A stretch of 63,532 bases of DNA from UBA1181 sp045600225 (GCA_045600225.1 JAZRXL010000024.1:1-63532), one strand, 5' to 3'. Shown: positions 43,101 through 51,693, counted from the first letter of the stretch. Made by a program: numbers and translations. Notes: generated by a model from the letters alone, not told the origin.

Positions 43101-43528
43101 TTTTTTGTGCCAACATTGTCTGTTAGGAAATAGTATCCATAAAAAGAGTAGGGGTTGCTTTTGAAATTATAAGGAAGACTTGCATTGCCACTATAATACC
43201 AAGCGTTAGGACCTTGAGCGTAGAAAAGGAAATAGTTGCTTCCCGCATAGAGAGGAACCTCGTTAAGGTCGTCGGTCTTTGCTACTGACATGTCCTCGTT
43301 TAGGGTTGCTCCTCCATATCCAAACACACGCACCTCGGATGGATTGGCAAAACCCATCTTTGAAAGTTGGTCGTACGTCAGTTTGCATATACCGCTCTCC
43401 TTCACATAGATTTTCTTCCATGTTCCAGAAGCTAAAACTGAGCGGCTGGCAAAATCGTAAGCATATCCACTGAGGGAAAGAAAAATTCCCACTAGCAGCA
43501 AATATAATCTTATAATAATACTTTTCAT
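40115..43528 (-). CDS. porU: Type IX secretion C25 sortase PorU
   Basis: PorU is the surface cysteine protease of the type IX secretion attachment complex that removes C-terminal signals and couples cargo to anionic LPS or to glycolipid. The 1137-residue protein has a signal peptide, an N-terminal domain (FASRSVLASGTWKKIYVKESGI...) and a C25 gingipain-like domain with the catalytic His in FNYVGHSS (residue 643) and Cys in WFTASCEFS (residue 676). After two beta domains it ends in a sorting-type C-terminus (VYPNPAKESVTLRV...). It is next to porV; porU itself keeps its C-terminal domain, as known for this family. Confidence 0.93.
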   Translation of the reverse strand: MKSIIIRLYLLLVGIFLSLSGYAYDFASRSVLASGTWKKIYVKESGICKLTYDQLSKMGFANPSEVRVFGYGGATLNEDMSVAKTDDLNEVPLYAGSNYFLFYAQGPNAWYYSGNASLPYNFKSNPYSFYGYYFLTDNVGTKKRIEEKTTEAFDIPTVEIKNYLDRRYMKKEEFNYISSGKTWFGNRINNDGSSSHSFSFGSVDTTKEASIYVKCAASSNRLSHISISAKAGYNTTSTAMEIPFNAGHVLATEKESYLKLQPTGGNFSVTISYSGNNTTDYASIERIVVNAYKPLDMKGNNCMYFRNPECYGYSYQYRFAIANCSSNIQVWDVTNSQEPTVVKTTLVGDSLVFTDCYSPAPKEYVALNVQNPTFISAEYVGAVSNQNIHGIKKADLVIITHPNFYQGAEELASLHEEYDNMDVVILTPEQIYNEYSSGTPDPTAIRWCMRKLYEDQNKKAFSLMLLGDGCFDNKGILTASGTKVNNYIITYQGGSSVDESATYATDDYFCFLEDNDIMNGKLQSATMDISVGRIPCNTMEQLNGVINKIKNHLENKNYGKWKNKVLLLADDNEASSSYQKFCQYSDNLAIKAHKFNPAMEVKKVYLDAYTRTTGSNGSRYHDVEEILKEEIGKGVMIFNYVGHSSKIGFSAEHVFTQNQAGSIFNENCGFWFTASCEFSQYDGLDHSGGEDLLLNPNGGALVLISSARVVYDNKNDNLNQAFFSNLFLKDSLHMPERIGEVLRKSKVGLANDSNKLSFNLFGDPALRIHYPNNWVTTDSITEIGGTEKDTIKALSEMRVYGHIADKDSALISNFNGTLFVTLYDKEVTLYTKANIYSDEADIIKNRHEYKDRPNILFSGQVEVINGKYSFSFKVPKDINYSYGSGRFAYYAYDEENDIEAQGAYEDFQIGGSSNKFSKDEEGPSISLYMNTEKFHSGDKVNTSPVFFAKVSDENGINASGCGIGHDITLTLNGTNTPIVLNNYFSYAKGSYKEGLVAYQLNNLEEGTYTLTFKVWDLLNNSSTQSIQFTVDSKLKIEVEDLIVYPNPAKESVTLRVIHDQPQTVQSFRFLLYNTNGHIVYESEEIESKNDGTLSWSWDLHTSNGRRVAPGCYIGRAEIKVDGEKYVGESKKIIVLPQ

Positions 43529-43568
43529 TTTACACCTATTATATAATTTAACAAAGATGTGTGGATTT

Positions 43569-43593
43569 TATTAAAAGAAACGAATGTTTCAAA
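43569..43593 (-). terminator. Possible weak terminator of the fumarylacetoacetase-family gene
   Basis: GAAAC-GAAT-GTTTC at 43577-43590, followed on the minus strand by CTTTTAAT. Short stem, so only tentative. Confidence 0.35.
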
Positions 43594-43609
43594 AGTTTAT
43601 TGTCTGGTA

Positions 43610-44221
43610 TTAAAGTACGGAAAAATCTATCATTTTTTCATTTTCGATGTAACCTTCCAGATGGTCTCCGATCTTAACGGGTCCGACGCCAACAGGAGTT
43701 CCGGTGAAAATAATATCACCTGTTTTTAAGGTAAAGAAATTGCTTATGTAAGATATGATGTCGTTGATGTTGAAGATCATGTCTTTTGTATTACCTTTTT
43801 GAACTTGTTGCCCGTTTATGTTTAATGAGAAGTTTAGATTGGAAACATCGAACTTCTCTTTCGGGATGAACTCGCTAATTGGAGCGGAGTTGTCAAATCC
43901 TTTGCATATTTCCCATGGAGCACCTTTCGCCTTGAATTCGTTTTGCAAATCTCTGGCAGTAAAGTCTATGCCAAGTCCGATTGCGTCATAATATCTGTCG
44001 GCGAATTTAGGCGATATGTTTTTCCCCATTTTCGAGATTCGAAGAATAATTTCTGTTTCGTATTCTATTCTTGAAGAGAAGTTAGGGAGAAAGAAAGGTT
44101 TGTTGTCTTTAAGAAGCGCTGTTTCAGGTTTCATAAAGATAACGGGGTGCTCTGGTATATTGATACGGTTTAATTCTTTATTGTGTTCCGCGTAATTCCA
44201 ACCTACTGCAATTATTTTCAT
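43610..44221 (-). CDS. Fumarylacetoacetate hydrolase family protein
   Basis: A 203-residue protein of the FAH fold: KIIAVGWNYAEHNKEL, VIFMKPETALL, the metal-binding EYETEIILRI with two Glu, a later Asp/Lys site GIDFTARDLQNEFKAKGAPWEICKGFD, and GDIIFTGTPVGVGPVKIGD. Relatives are fumarylpyruvate or oxaloacetate decarboxylases/hydrolases that break C-C bonds with Mg2+. No aromatic-degradation gene is nearby, so the oxaloacetate-decarboxylase type is at least as likely. Confidence 0.87.
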   Translation of the reverse strand: MKIIAVGWNYAEHNKELNRINIPEHPVIFMKPETALLKDNKPFFLPNFSSRIEYETEIILRISKMGKNISPKFADRYYDAIGLGIDFTARDLQNEFKAKGAPWEICKGFDNSAPISEFIPKEKFDVSNLNFSLNINGQQVQKGNTKDMIFNINDIISYISNFFTLKTGDIIFTGTPVGVGPVKIGDHLEGYIENEKMIDFSVL

Positions 44222-44247
44222 ATTAGCTACTCATTATTTATGTAATG

Positions 44248-44255
44248 CAAACATA
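44248..44255 (-). promoter_or_regulatory. Bacteroidota -7 box for the fumarylacetoacetase-family gene
   Basis: TATGTTTG on the minus strand, 27 bases before the ATG at 44221. Confidence 0.35.
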
Positions 44256-44344
44256 CATAAAAAAAACGACTTTATAGGGATAGGATGGACTAACAATTTG
44301 TGAATTAGAGAGGAAAAACATTTTTTTATTTGGAAAAATTGTGT

Positions 44345-44352
44345 TAGTTTTG
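44345..44352 (+). promoter_or_regulatory. Bacteroidota -7 box of the ribosomal operon
   Basis: TAGTTTTG, about 98 bases before the rplM start. The leader that follows carries GGCTT-GCCCG-AAGCC near 44391-44405. The nearest TTTG (44329) is too close. Confidence 0.4.
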
Positions 44353-44449
44353 CGCCCGATTTATTATCCAAAATAGTCAAAATGCCGGACGGCTTGCCCG
44401 AAGCCCAAGGCAAAGTGAAAGATTAATTAACTAATTAAAAACGTTTAAA

Positions 44450-44905
44450 GTGGATACTTTAAGTTACAAAACAATTTCAGCAAATGCTGCAACAGTGACC
44501 AAGGAATGGGTCGTTGTAGATGCAACTGATCAACCATTAGGACGTTTAGGTTCAAAGGTTGCAAAATTATTAAGAGGTAAGTACAAGCCAAACTTTACTC
44601 CTCATGTAGACTGTGGTGACAATGTGATCATTATCAATGCAGATAAGGTTAAGATCACAGGTAAGAAAGCTACAGATCGTATTTATTTGAAGTTTTCAGG
44701 TTATCCTGGAGGTCAAAAAGAGTATACTCCTGGAGAATTGTTGAAGCAAAGTCCTGAGAAGTTGCTTAAGAAGGTGGTTAAGGGTATGTTGCCAAAGAAC
44801 CGTCTTAGCAATGCTATTCTAGGAAACCTTTATGTTTATGCAGGATCAGAGCACAAGCATGAGGCACAACAACCAAAACAACTCGATTTAAACTCAATTA
44901 AGTAA
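44450..44905 (+). CDS. rplM: Ribosomal protein L13
   Basis: Large-subunit protein L13, an early assembly protein. The 151-residue product reads MDTLSYKTISANAATVTKEWVV and contains GRLGSKVAKLLRGK, DCGDNVIIINADKV and MLPKNRL, all L13 signatures. The start codon is GTG at 44450; no ATG in frame gives a complete N-terminus. It starts the operon rplM-rpsI-rpsB-tsf, usual in Bacteroidota, and is 4 bases ahead of rpsI. The leader from about 44360 may hold a regulatory structure. Confidence 0.97.
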   Translation: MDTLSYKTISANAATVTKEWVVVDATDQPLGRLGSKVAKLLRGKYKPNFTPHVDCGDNVIIINADKVKITGKKATDRIYLKFSGYPGGQKEYTPGELLKQSPEKLLKKVVKGMLPKNRLSNAILGNLYVYAGSEHKHEAQQPKQLDLNSIK

Positions 44906-44909
44906 GAAC

Positions 44910-45296
44910 ATGGAAGTATTTAATGCAATTGGTAGAAGAAAGGCCGCTGTAGCGCGCGTATACCTAAGCGAAGGTAATGGTGAGATCACCATTAACGGTA
45001 AGGATTTAGCTACTTACTTTCCTTCAGGAATTTTGCAATATGTTGTAAAGCAACCTTTGAATCAAATTAATGTTGCTGATAAGTTCAATGTAAAAGCTAA
45101 CTTGGATGGTGGTGGATTCACTGGTCAAGCTGAGGCTTTGAGATTGGCTATCGCACGTGCACTTGTAAAGGCTGATGCTGAGAACAAGCCTGCTTTGAAG
45201 AGCGAAGGATTCTTAACTCGTGACTCTCGTGAGGTTGAGCGTAAGAAACCAGGACGTCCTAAAGCAAGAAAGAGATTCCAATTCAGTAAACGTTAG
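44910..45296 (+). CDS. rpsI: Ribosomal protein S9
   Basis: Small-subunit protein S9, whose C-terminal tail reaches the P-site tRNA. The 128-residue protein has GRRKAAVARVYL near the start, GGGFTGQAEALRLAIARAL in the middle, LTRDSREVERKKPGRPKARKRFQFSKR-type basic tail at the end (penultimate Lys, last Arg). Follows rplM directly. Confidence 0.97.
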   Translation: MEVFNAIGRRKAAVARVYLSEGNGEITINGKDLATYFPSGILQYVVKQPLNQINVADKFNVKANLDGGGFTGQAEALRLAIARALVKADAENKPALKSEGFLTRDSREVERKKPGRPKARKRFQFSKR

Positions 45297-45303
45297 TACT
45301 TGG

Positions 45304-45334
45304 AAGAGTTATATATTGTATTATATCGACTCTT
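45304..45334 (+). other. Dyad in the rpsI-rpsB gap
   Basis: AAGAGT and ACTCTT flank an AT-rich loop region in a 140-base gap, larger than others in the operon. It could be an S2-related leader element or an attenuator; no T tract follows. Confidence 0.3.
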
Positions 45335-45436
45335 TGAGAAGACGTTTAGTATCTAAATTATCCAGACTTCAAAATTATTGGACTACTGGGTGGTTGGTTT
45401 TATTAAAAGAATGTAAACGATTAAAAAATTAAAAAA

Positions 45437-46267
45437 ATGTCAAGAACTAATTTTGATGAATTATTAGAGGCAGGTTGTCATTTCGGACACTTGAAAAGAA
45501 AGTGGAATCCAGCAATGGCTCCTTATATCTTCATGGAACGTAACGGTATCCATATTATTGATCTTCACAAGACTGTTGTAAAAATAGATGAGGCTGCTGC
45601 TGCTTTGAAGCAAGTTGCAAAATCGGGCAAAAAGATTCTTTTTGTTGCAACTAAGAAACAAGCTAAGCAAGTAGTTGCTGACAAGGCTTCTGAGGTTTCT
45701 ATGCCATTCGTAACAGAGCGTTGGGCTGGTGGTATGTTGACTAACTTCCCTACAATCCGTAAGGCTGTTAAGAAGATGGCTTCTATCGATAAGTTGACTA
45801 ACGATGGAACTTATGATAACTTGTCAAAGAGAGAAAAACTTCAAATCTCTCGTCAACGTGCTAAGTTGGAAAAGAACTTGGGTAGCATCGCTGACATGAC
45901 AAGAACTCCAGCGGCGCTTTTCGTAGTTGACGTAACTAAGGAAAACATTGCAGTTAAGGAAGCTAAGAGATTGGGTATTCCTGTTTATGGTATTGTTGAT
46001 ACTAACTCAAACCCTAACGATATCGATTTCATCATTCCTGCTAACGATGATGCTACAAAGTCAGTAGAGGTTATCTTGAACGCTCTTTGTGGTGCTATCA
46101 AAGAAGGTTTGGATGAGAGAAAGGTTGAGAAGGAAGAGACTGAAGCTTCTGAGGGTGTAGAGAAGAAAGAGCGTAAGAGAGCTGCTAAGAAGACTTCAAA
46201 GAACAACATCGATGGTGATGCTTTGAATGCAAAGGTGGCTGCTAAGTTCAACACTACTGAAGATTAA
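45437..46267 (+). CDS. rpsB: Ribosomal protein S2
   Basis: Small-subunit protein S2, required to bring S1 to the ribosome. The 276-residue protein has the signatures NFDELLEAGCHFGHLKRKWNP, ATKKQAKQVV, RWAGGMLTNFPTI and GIPVYGIVDTNSNPNDIDFIIPANDDA. A charged Lys/Glu-rich tail of about 45 residues follows the conserved domain; such tails are usual in Bacteroidota. Confidence 0.97.
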   Translation: MSRTNFDELLEAGCHFGHLKRKWNPAMAPYIFMERNGIHIIDLHKTVVKIDEAAAALKQVAKSGKKILFVATKKQAKQVVADKASEVSMPFVTERWAGGMLTNFPTIRKAVKKMASIDKLTNDGTYDNLSKREKLQISRQRAKLEKNLGSIADMTRTPAALFVVDVTKENIAVKEAKRLGIPVYGIVDTNSNPNDIDFIIPANDDATKSVEVILNALCGAIKEGLDERKVEKEETEASEGVEKKERKRAAKKTSKNNIDGDALNAKVAAKFNTTED

Positions 46268-46294
46268 TTATTAACGTAAATTATTTTTAGGTAT

Positions 46295-47287
46295 ATGGCT
46301 GTTTCAATGGCTGATATCAGCAAATTGCGTACTATGACTGGTGCGGGTATGATGGATTGCAAGAAGGCTCTTACAGAGGCTGAAGGCGATTTCGACAAAG
46401 CTGTAGAGCTTATCCGCAAAAGAGGTCAAGCAATTGCTGCAAAGAGAAGTGACCGCGACGCTGCAGAGGGTTGCGTGTTGGCTGCTGCTAATGGCGATTT
46501 CGCTGCTATAGTAGCTTTGAAGTGTGAAACCGATTTCGTTGCAAAGAACGCTGATTTCGTTGCTTTGACAAAACAAATCTTGGATAAGGCAATCGAGGCA
46601 AAACCAGCTGATATGGCTGAGTTGAATTCTTTGATGATCGGTAACTCTACTATTCAACAATTGATTACTGACCGTTCAGGTGTTACAGGTGAAAAGATGG
46701 AGTTGGGTGCTTACGAATTCGTTAAGGGTACTTCAACTATCGCTTATATCCACCCAGGTAACATGTTGGCTTCTATCGTTGCTTTCAACGAGGCTGGTTT
46801 GGATGTTCAAGCATACAAAGATGTTGCAATGCAAGTTGCAGCTATGAACCCAATCGCAGTTGATGAGGCTGGCGTTTCTGCAGATTACGTTGCTAAGGAG
46901 CGTGAAATCGCTACTGAAAAGACTAAAGCTGAGTTGGTTCAAAAGCAAGTTGACAATGCGTTGTCAAAGGCTGGTATCAATCCTGCTCATGTTGATTCTG
47001 AGGCTCATATCGAGTCTAACATGGAGAAGGGATGGATCACTGCTGAACAAGCTGCTAAAGCTCGCGAAATCAAGGCTACAGTTGCTGAACAAGCTGCTGC
47101 TAACTTGAAGCAACAAATGATTGATGGCATCGTTAATGGACGTATCCAAAAGATTTACAAAGAGCAAACTTTGTTGAATCAAGCGTTCATCAAGGAGCAA
47201 AAGATGACAGTTGCTCAATATATGGCTTCTGTATCTAAGAGCTTCACTGCTACTTCATTCAAGCGTTTCACTTTGAATCAAGAGTAA
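46295..47287 (+). CDS. tsf: Elongation factor Ts
   Basis: EF-Ts is the nucleotide exchange factor of EF-Tu. The 330-residue protein starts with the UBA-like N-domain (ISKLRTMTGAGMMDCKKALTEAEGD), then the TDFVAKN motif that contacts EF-Tu, and the C-terminal dimerisation core. It is about 50 residues longer than the E. coli form, as usual for Bacteroidota. Last gene of the operon. Confidence 0.97.
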   Translation: MAVSMADISKLRTMTGAGMMDCKKALTEAEGDFDKAVELIRKRGQAIAAKRSDRDAAEGCVLAAANGDFAAIVALKCETDFVAKNADFVALTKQILDKAIEAKPADMAELNSLMIGNSTIQQLITDRSGVTGEKMELGAYEFVKGTSTIAYIHPGNMLASIVAFNEAGLDVQAYKDVAMQVAAMNPIAVDEAGVSADYVAKEREIATEKTKAELVQKQVDNALSKAGINPAHVDSEAHIESNMEKGWITAEQAAKAREIKATVAEQAAANLKQQMIDGIVNGRIQKIYKEQTLLNQAFIKEQKMTVAQYMASVSKSFTATSFKRFTLNQE

Positions 47288-47310
47288 TCGTCTCTAAGAC
47301 ATTGCAATAG

Positions 47311-47347
47311 AAGAGTCCATGGGGGTTCCCTGTGGACTCTTTTTTTG
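47311..47347 (+). terminator. Terminator of the ribosomal operon
   Basis: AGAGTCCA...TGGACTCT with an inner GGG-GTT-CCC continuation and T7. Strong. Confidence 0.9.
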
Positions 47348-47405
47348 TTCACATTATTCCCTTATCTATAAAATTGTAGTAGGGTGGAATTTAGAGCCCA
47401 TGAAA

Positions 47406-47450
47406 AGAGGGTAATCAAGATAATGAAACTTGATTACCCTCCTAATTTTT
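47406..47450. terminator. Terminator of the GH-A gene
   Basis: AGGGTAATCAAG (47408-47419) pairs with CTTGATTACCCT (47429-47440). On the minus strand CTTTTC follows; on the plus strand a T6 run lies a little further. Confidence 0.7.
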
Positions 47451-47457
47451 TGTATGG

Positions 47458-49392
47458 TTATTTATTTTGCTTTATGAATTTGACTTTCTTGTCTCCTATT
47501 ATAGCAATGTATATACGATTGTCCTGGAGATTGTCAGGGTCAACTGAGTGACCTTCCAAGTCAAATAATGGTATGTTTCCTCTCGATTCTAATTCTTGGT
47601 AATTGTGCAAATCTGTCACTGAAGTCGGATCTGAAACCATAAATTTAATCCAATCAACATTGAGGTAACTTGACTGAAATTCTAATTTCAGAACGTGTTT
47701 TCCCTCTGTCAGACGGTAGGTTCCTACAAAAACTTCCTCGTATTGGGACCAGTTGTCACAAATCTTTTCGACCTTGAATGGCTCTGTTAATGCTTTGTTG
47801 TCAACATACAATTTGAAACCATCTACATCAAATCCATTAGATACGGAGGTTGTAATCTCGTAATCATTGGTTTCTGCCACCTCTACGGTATACTCCAACC
47901 ATTCGTTCTTCTCTGTGTAGCCAAGGGCATATCCATCCTTTGTAGTCACAATGTCTACCCAGTCATTGCGGTATTGGGTCATTCCCTTATCTGTCTCGTC
48001 CATGTCATGGTAGGAAAAGCCTTCCCCTGCAACATCGTAGTTTTCCGCTTCGATAAGGCCCGGAATTTGCGCTACTACGCCATGGAAAGGAGTTTGAGGT
48101 ACATCCACTGGTGTCAAAGTGATACGGTATGCGTATAACTTGCTCTCTATGTTGAAGGTTAAATTTAATGAGGATCCACTTATCAAAACCTCTTTTTCTG
48201 AGAGTAAATCAGTGGAAGACACTGGGGTATCTTTCGTCTTCCAAGTAACACGTTCGATTTTTAAGACAACCCTGCCATTGAGGAAAGATGGCAGTTTCTC
48301 AAAGATGATATTAACATCGCCTTCACTGTTACCTCCGACAATCAAGGTGGCAAAATTACGATGTCGATCTACAGAGGCAAAACCATCCACATGGTCGCTT
48401 TTGTCATTAGGAGGAACTACGTTTGCCATGTACCCCGTCATCTCACCATACCACTTGTATAGCCACCATCCTCCGCCTCTTTCGTTTTTATCGGTTAAAA
48501 GGCTGCCTAAACGTCCTGGTAAACCTGTGTGCCACCATGAGATGGTTGCACTTTCCACATTGTTACGCTCAAACTTGGCAATGAAAGGGACACAATAGCC
48601 AGGACATCCTTCGTACTTACGCTTGTCTTCATCTGAACTGCAGCTGTACTCGTTAATACAATAAGGAAGTTCCTTAATGCCTAAGTCGGATTGCAATTTT
48701 CTAGCTGCAGTCACTGCATTGATAAATCCCTCTGCTCCCCATTGGTGCCAGCAGAACAGATCGGGTAAACAGTTATTCTCTTTGCAGAATGTGAAAAAGG
48801 GATTCATCCAATCGGAGCGGTAGAAGGCAACTGCCGGACCTACTATCTTTGCTTTCGGTTCCAACTTGCGGATCAAGTCGTAGGTGGGTTTCCAAACCGT
48901 CTTGCAGAAATCCTCCACTCCAGCGGGCCATGTTCCATCTGGTTCATTCCAAATCACGTAACTATCGATATTGGTGAGTCCGGAAGCAAGTTTCTTTTTC
49001 ACCAAACGTTCTATCTCGCTCAACCACTTCGCTTGGCCTGGCCATTGATAGGGCCAATAGGGTAGTAAATCGGCAAAACTAATCTGAACCGTTGCTGTCG
49101 TGTTTTTCAAACGGTCTGCCACGATGAACGCATCACCGAAGTCGTGCTGATTGCCACTTTTCCCTTCTGGGGGTTGACAATACATGTGAGGATTCAAAGG
49201 TGCTACTAAATTGTTTATATCTGCGGGAATCTTCTCTGTAACTCCATAAAGCGCACCAGATGCGCAATGGGTCGCAGGACGAATACTATCGGTCAGATAG
49301 ACCTTCAGTGCTTCCGCAGCATAGCCCTTTCCTATTGAGAGGAAAAGGAATGAGATAAGAATTGTGACGTAATATTTATTAATGCGTTTCAT
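47458..49392 (-). CDS. Secreted clan GH-A glycoside hydrolase with CBM6-like module
   Basis: The 644-residue protein has a signal peptide (ILISFLFLSIGKGYAA), a TIM-barrel glycosidase domain with the acid/base Glu in SYVIWNEPDGTW and a probable nucleophile Glu in YCINEYSC, then from about residue 445 a carbohydrate-binding module of CBM6 type (GLIEAENYDVAGEGFSYHD... NEWLEYTVEV... YLNVDWIKF). The last 40 residues (IPLFDLEGHSVDPDNL...YIAIIGDKKVKFIKQNK pattern) resemble a type IX sorting tail. The barrel is closest to GH39 xylosidase-like enzymes, but GH30 or an unassigned family are possible. It opens a gene cluster with the GH43 and expansin genes. Confidence 0.78.
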   Translation of the reverse strand: MKRINKYYVTILISFLFLSIGKGYAAEALKVYLTDSIRPATHCASGALYGVTEKIPADINNLVAPLNPHMYCQPPEGKSGNQHDFGDAFIVADRLKNTTATVQISFADLLPYWPYQWPGQAKWLSEIERLVKKKLASGLTNIDSYVIWNEPDGTWPAGVEDFCKTVWKPTYDLIRKLEPKAKIVGPAVAFYRSDWMNPFFTFCKENNCLPDLFCWHQWGAEGFINAVTAARKLQSDLGIKELPYCINEYSCSSDEDKRKYEGCPGYCVPFIAKFERNNVESATISWWHTGLPGRLGSLLTDKNERGGGWWLYKWYGEMTGYMANVVPPNDKSDHVDGFASVDRHRNFATLIVGGNSEGDVNIIFEKLPSFLNGRVVLKIERVTWKTKDTPVSSTDLLSEKEVLISGSSLNLTFNIESKLYAYRITLTPVDVPQTPFHGVVAQIPGLIEAENYDVAGEGFSYHDMDETDKGMTQYRNDWVDIVTTKDGYALGYTEKNEWLEYTVEVAETNDYEITTSVSNGFDVDGFKLYVDNKALTEPFKVEKICDNWSQYEEVFVGTYRLTEGKHVLKLEFQSSYLNVDWIKFMVSDPTSVTDLHNYQELESRGNIPLFDLEGHSVDPDNLQDNRIYIAIIGDKKVKFIKQNK

Positions 49393-49414
49393 TCGATAAT
49401 TAGATTCAACGTCA

Positions 49415-49422
49415 CAAATATA
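49415..49422 (-). promoter_or_regulatory. Bacteroidota -7 box of the GH-A gene
   Basis: TATATTTG on the minus strand, 23 bases before the ATG at 49392. Confidence 0.4.
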
Positions 49423-49552
49423 AAAAAATTATGAACTTAATAATAAATTCTTTAATTCTTTATTCCTTTCGCTACGATCTTTGGATGCTTGATGATTATC
49501 TTGGCGTGTTGCATGCCTGGAAATACACGGATTATTTGTGCTGTGGAATATC

Positions 49553-51673
49553 TTAGTCTCTCATAACTACTTTAAAGGTGATTTTGTCGCATTCCACGAT
49601 ATAGATTCCTTTAGGAAGAGAACCGTTTGAGTCTGTTACATTAATTCCATTGACATCAAATATTTTTGTGATTCTGGCATTGCATTCTATTAATCCGTTC
49701 TCTGCATAAACCACGAGGTTATTGTCGTTTGGCTCTTTCATGCAGGTTTGGTCTTCTGGTTGTGCATGATCCACTTTTGTGAGAACCCAATGTTGTTGTT
49801 CTCCTCCCCAGTATTCCCATTGTGCAATGTTGCTTCCGTTGGTTTTTCCAAAATCATAATCTTCCATACCTCTTGTTTTATTTGATGAGTAGGAGAGTAT
49901 GCGGAAAGTTCCGTCGGCATTTGGAAGAATTTCAAATCGTTGGTCGTCATTTGAAGAATGTGAGCGAGTCTCTATATTGGCGCCATCCTCTGCCGAATTG
50001 TTTTCTACGGTTACGAATTGGTTGTTGCCTGAACATACGCTTGAAATGTTATATCCACCATTGCTAGTTTCGCTTAAACGATATTGTTGGGTTTCCAATC
50101 CATTGAATTCCCATTGTTGAAGGTTGGTGCCATCTTCATTCACACCATTCGGGATGTCTACATACAAACCGCTATATGCGTTCATGATGAAATAGGTGGC
50201 ATTGTTTTCTATTTCGGAGGTGTGTTCTTTGTAATTGATTTTCGCTCCCCATAAAGCATTTCCAGTCTTTCCACCTACTAAGGTGAAGGTCATCGTTTGG
50301 TAACCGGTATTAAAGTCGGTTTGCGAAAGGAAGACACCTTTGTATTCTACATTATTGATAGTCATTGTGACATTCTTGTTGTCAGAGGTGGTCCATCGTC
50401 CATTAACAGCACCGCTAATGCTTCCGTCTTCTTTTAGTGATACAACACTAGAGTAGTTGATCTCCTTGCTTACGGCGTTCCCGTGATTGATGAATTTGTA
50501 GTCTCCAACTATCTCTTTTGTCTCGTACAGGTTCCCGATGGTTTCTCCTCCGTAACGGAATGGAGCTATGACAGGCCATCCATCTTCATTCATAAACATT
50601 TGGTGGACGCGAACGGAGTGTAACTCTCCTTTGCCTGGGAAACGAGCATGGAAGATGATGAAGTATTTCTTCATGTTTGCGTCGTAATAGGCTGAATTGT
50701 GCCCCGGTGAAACATATCCTTGCGCGGTACCTTTTACCTCTCCGTTTACTTGGTTGAATTGGTAATTACCCATTAGCTTTACACCATAGTTGGATATGAT
50801 GCCATCTTGTGCCTCTAGGTATTTTCCGGATGTTCCTATGCAGTTGATCATGTCGTTTCCTTTAGCGTCGTAATAAGGGCCATCTGGAGTTTTCGAACGA
50901 CACACACGGATGTTATAACCTCCGTAGGAATCTAATCCTCCGAAAGAGAGAAACAGATAATAATATTTTGTGTCTGGACTGTAAAGAATGTAAGGAGCCT
51001 CAATCCGACAATGATTTCCACCCAAGATTTTCTTTCCGTAGTAATCTTGTCCAGCGGCTGGTTTCCCTGTTTTAGGATCCATTTTCAAAATAAATATTCC
51101 TCCTGAGTAAGAACCATAAACCATCCAGAGGTTGCCATTGGCATCGAAGAATACATTTGGGTCTACGGCATTAGGGTGTACGTTGGAATTGTAGTTGAAT
51201 GTGCTTCCATTGGATGGATTGGTAAGTGTAAGTTTGGATGCGGAGGATTTCAAAAGAAGTCCCATGTTCGTGTAGGGACCTTCTGGATTATTGGAAGTGG
51301 CATATCCAATGCATGATTGGGGAGAATCTCCTTTGCATGCACAATAGTACATGTAATATTTACCATCTGATAAACGAATCCAATCTCCAGCCCAGAAGGT
51401 GTTGGATTGGCTCCAAGAAGAGGCTTCGCCTAAGGTGGTGCCTATGTTCTGAAAAAACTTTTGGTCGGAAACGGTTGTTGATAGTTGTGTCCATCTCATA
51501 AGGTCTTTGGTCTTTGCTCCTGCCATGTGAGAACCCACTATGTAAAAAGTTCCATCGTTAGTCTTCATGATGGAAGGATCATGGACAGATACGTCGGCAA
51601 AGTTGGTCGCTTGAATTGTATTGCATAACGAACCTAAGGTTAGGAGAAGGATTGTTTTTCTTAAAATTTTCAT
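49553..51673 (-). CDS. Secreted GH43 arabinanase-type enzyme with ricin-type lectin domain and sorting tail
   Basis: GH43 enzymes hydrolyse arabinan or xylan side chains. The 706-residue protein has a signal peptide, a five-blade propeller with the base Asp in VHDPSI (about residue 32), the pKa-setting Asp in AVDPNVFFD and the acid Glu in CRIEAPYI, an extra C-terminal beta domain (about residues 390-480), a ricin-B/RICIN-type lectin domain of about 140 residues with QQW and QHW repeats (about 490-635), and a type IX sorting tail (NNLVVYAENGLIECNARITKIFDVNG, ...PKGIYIVECDKI). The substrate is most likely plant arabinan. Confidence 0.88.
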   Translation of the reverse strand: MKILRKTILLLTLGSLCNTIQATNFADVSVHDPSIMKTNDGTFYIVGSHMAGAKTKDLMRWTQLSTTVSDQKFFQNIGTTLGEASSWSQSNTFWAGDWIRLSDGKYYMYYCACKGDSPQSCIGYATSNNPEGPYTNMGLLLKSSASKLTLTNPSNGSTFNYNSNVHPNAVDPNVFFDANGNLWMVYGSYSGGIFILKMDPKTGKPAAGQDYYGKKILGGNHCRIEAPYILYSPDTKYYYLFLSFGGLDSYGGYNIRVCRSKTPDGPYYDAKGNDMINCIGTSGKYLEAQDGIISNYGVKLMGNYQFNQVNGEVKGTAQGYVSPGHNSAYYDANMKKYFIIFHARFPGKGELHSVRVHQMFMNEDGWPVIAPFRYGGETIGNLYETKEIVGDYKFINHGNAVSKEINYSSVVSLKEDGSISGAVNGRWTTSDNKNVTMTINNVEYKGVFLSQTDFNTGYQTMTFTLVGGKTGNALWGAKINYKEHTSEIENNATYFIMNAYSGLYVDIPNGVNEDGTNLQQWEFNGLETQQYRLSETSNGGYNISSVCSGNNQFVTVENNSAEDGANIETRSHSSNDDQRFEILPNADGTFRILSYSSNKTRGMEDYDFGKTNGSNIAQWEYWGGEQQHWVLTKVDHAQPEDQTCMKEPNDNNLVVYAENGLIECNARITKIFDVNGINVTDSNGSLPKGIYIVECDKITFKVVMRD

Positions 51674-51693
51674 GGTTTCTATATTTTATGCTA

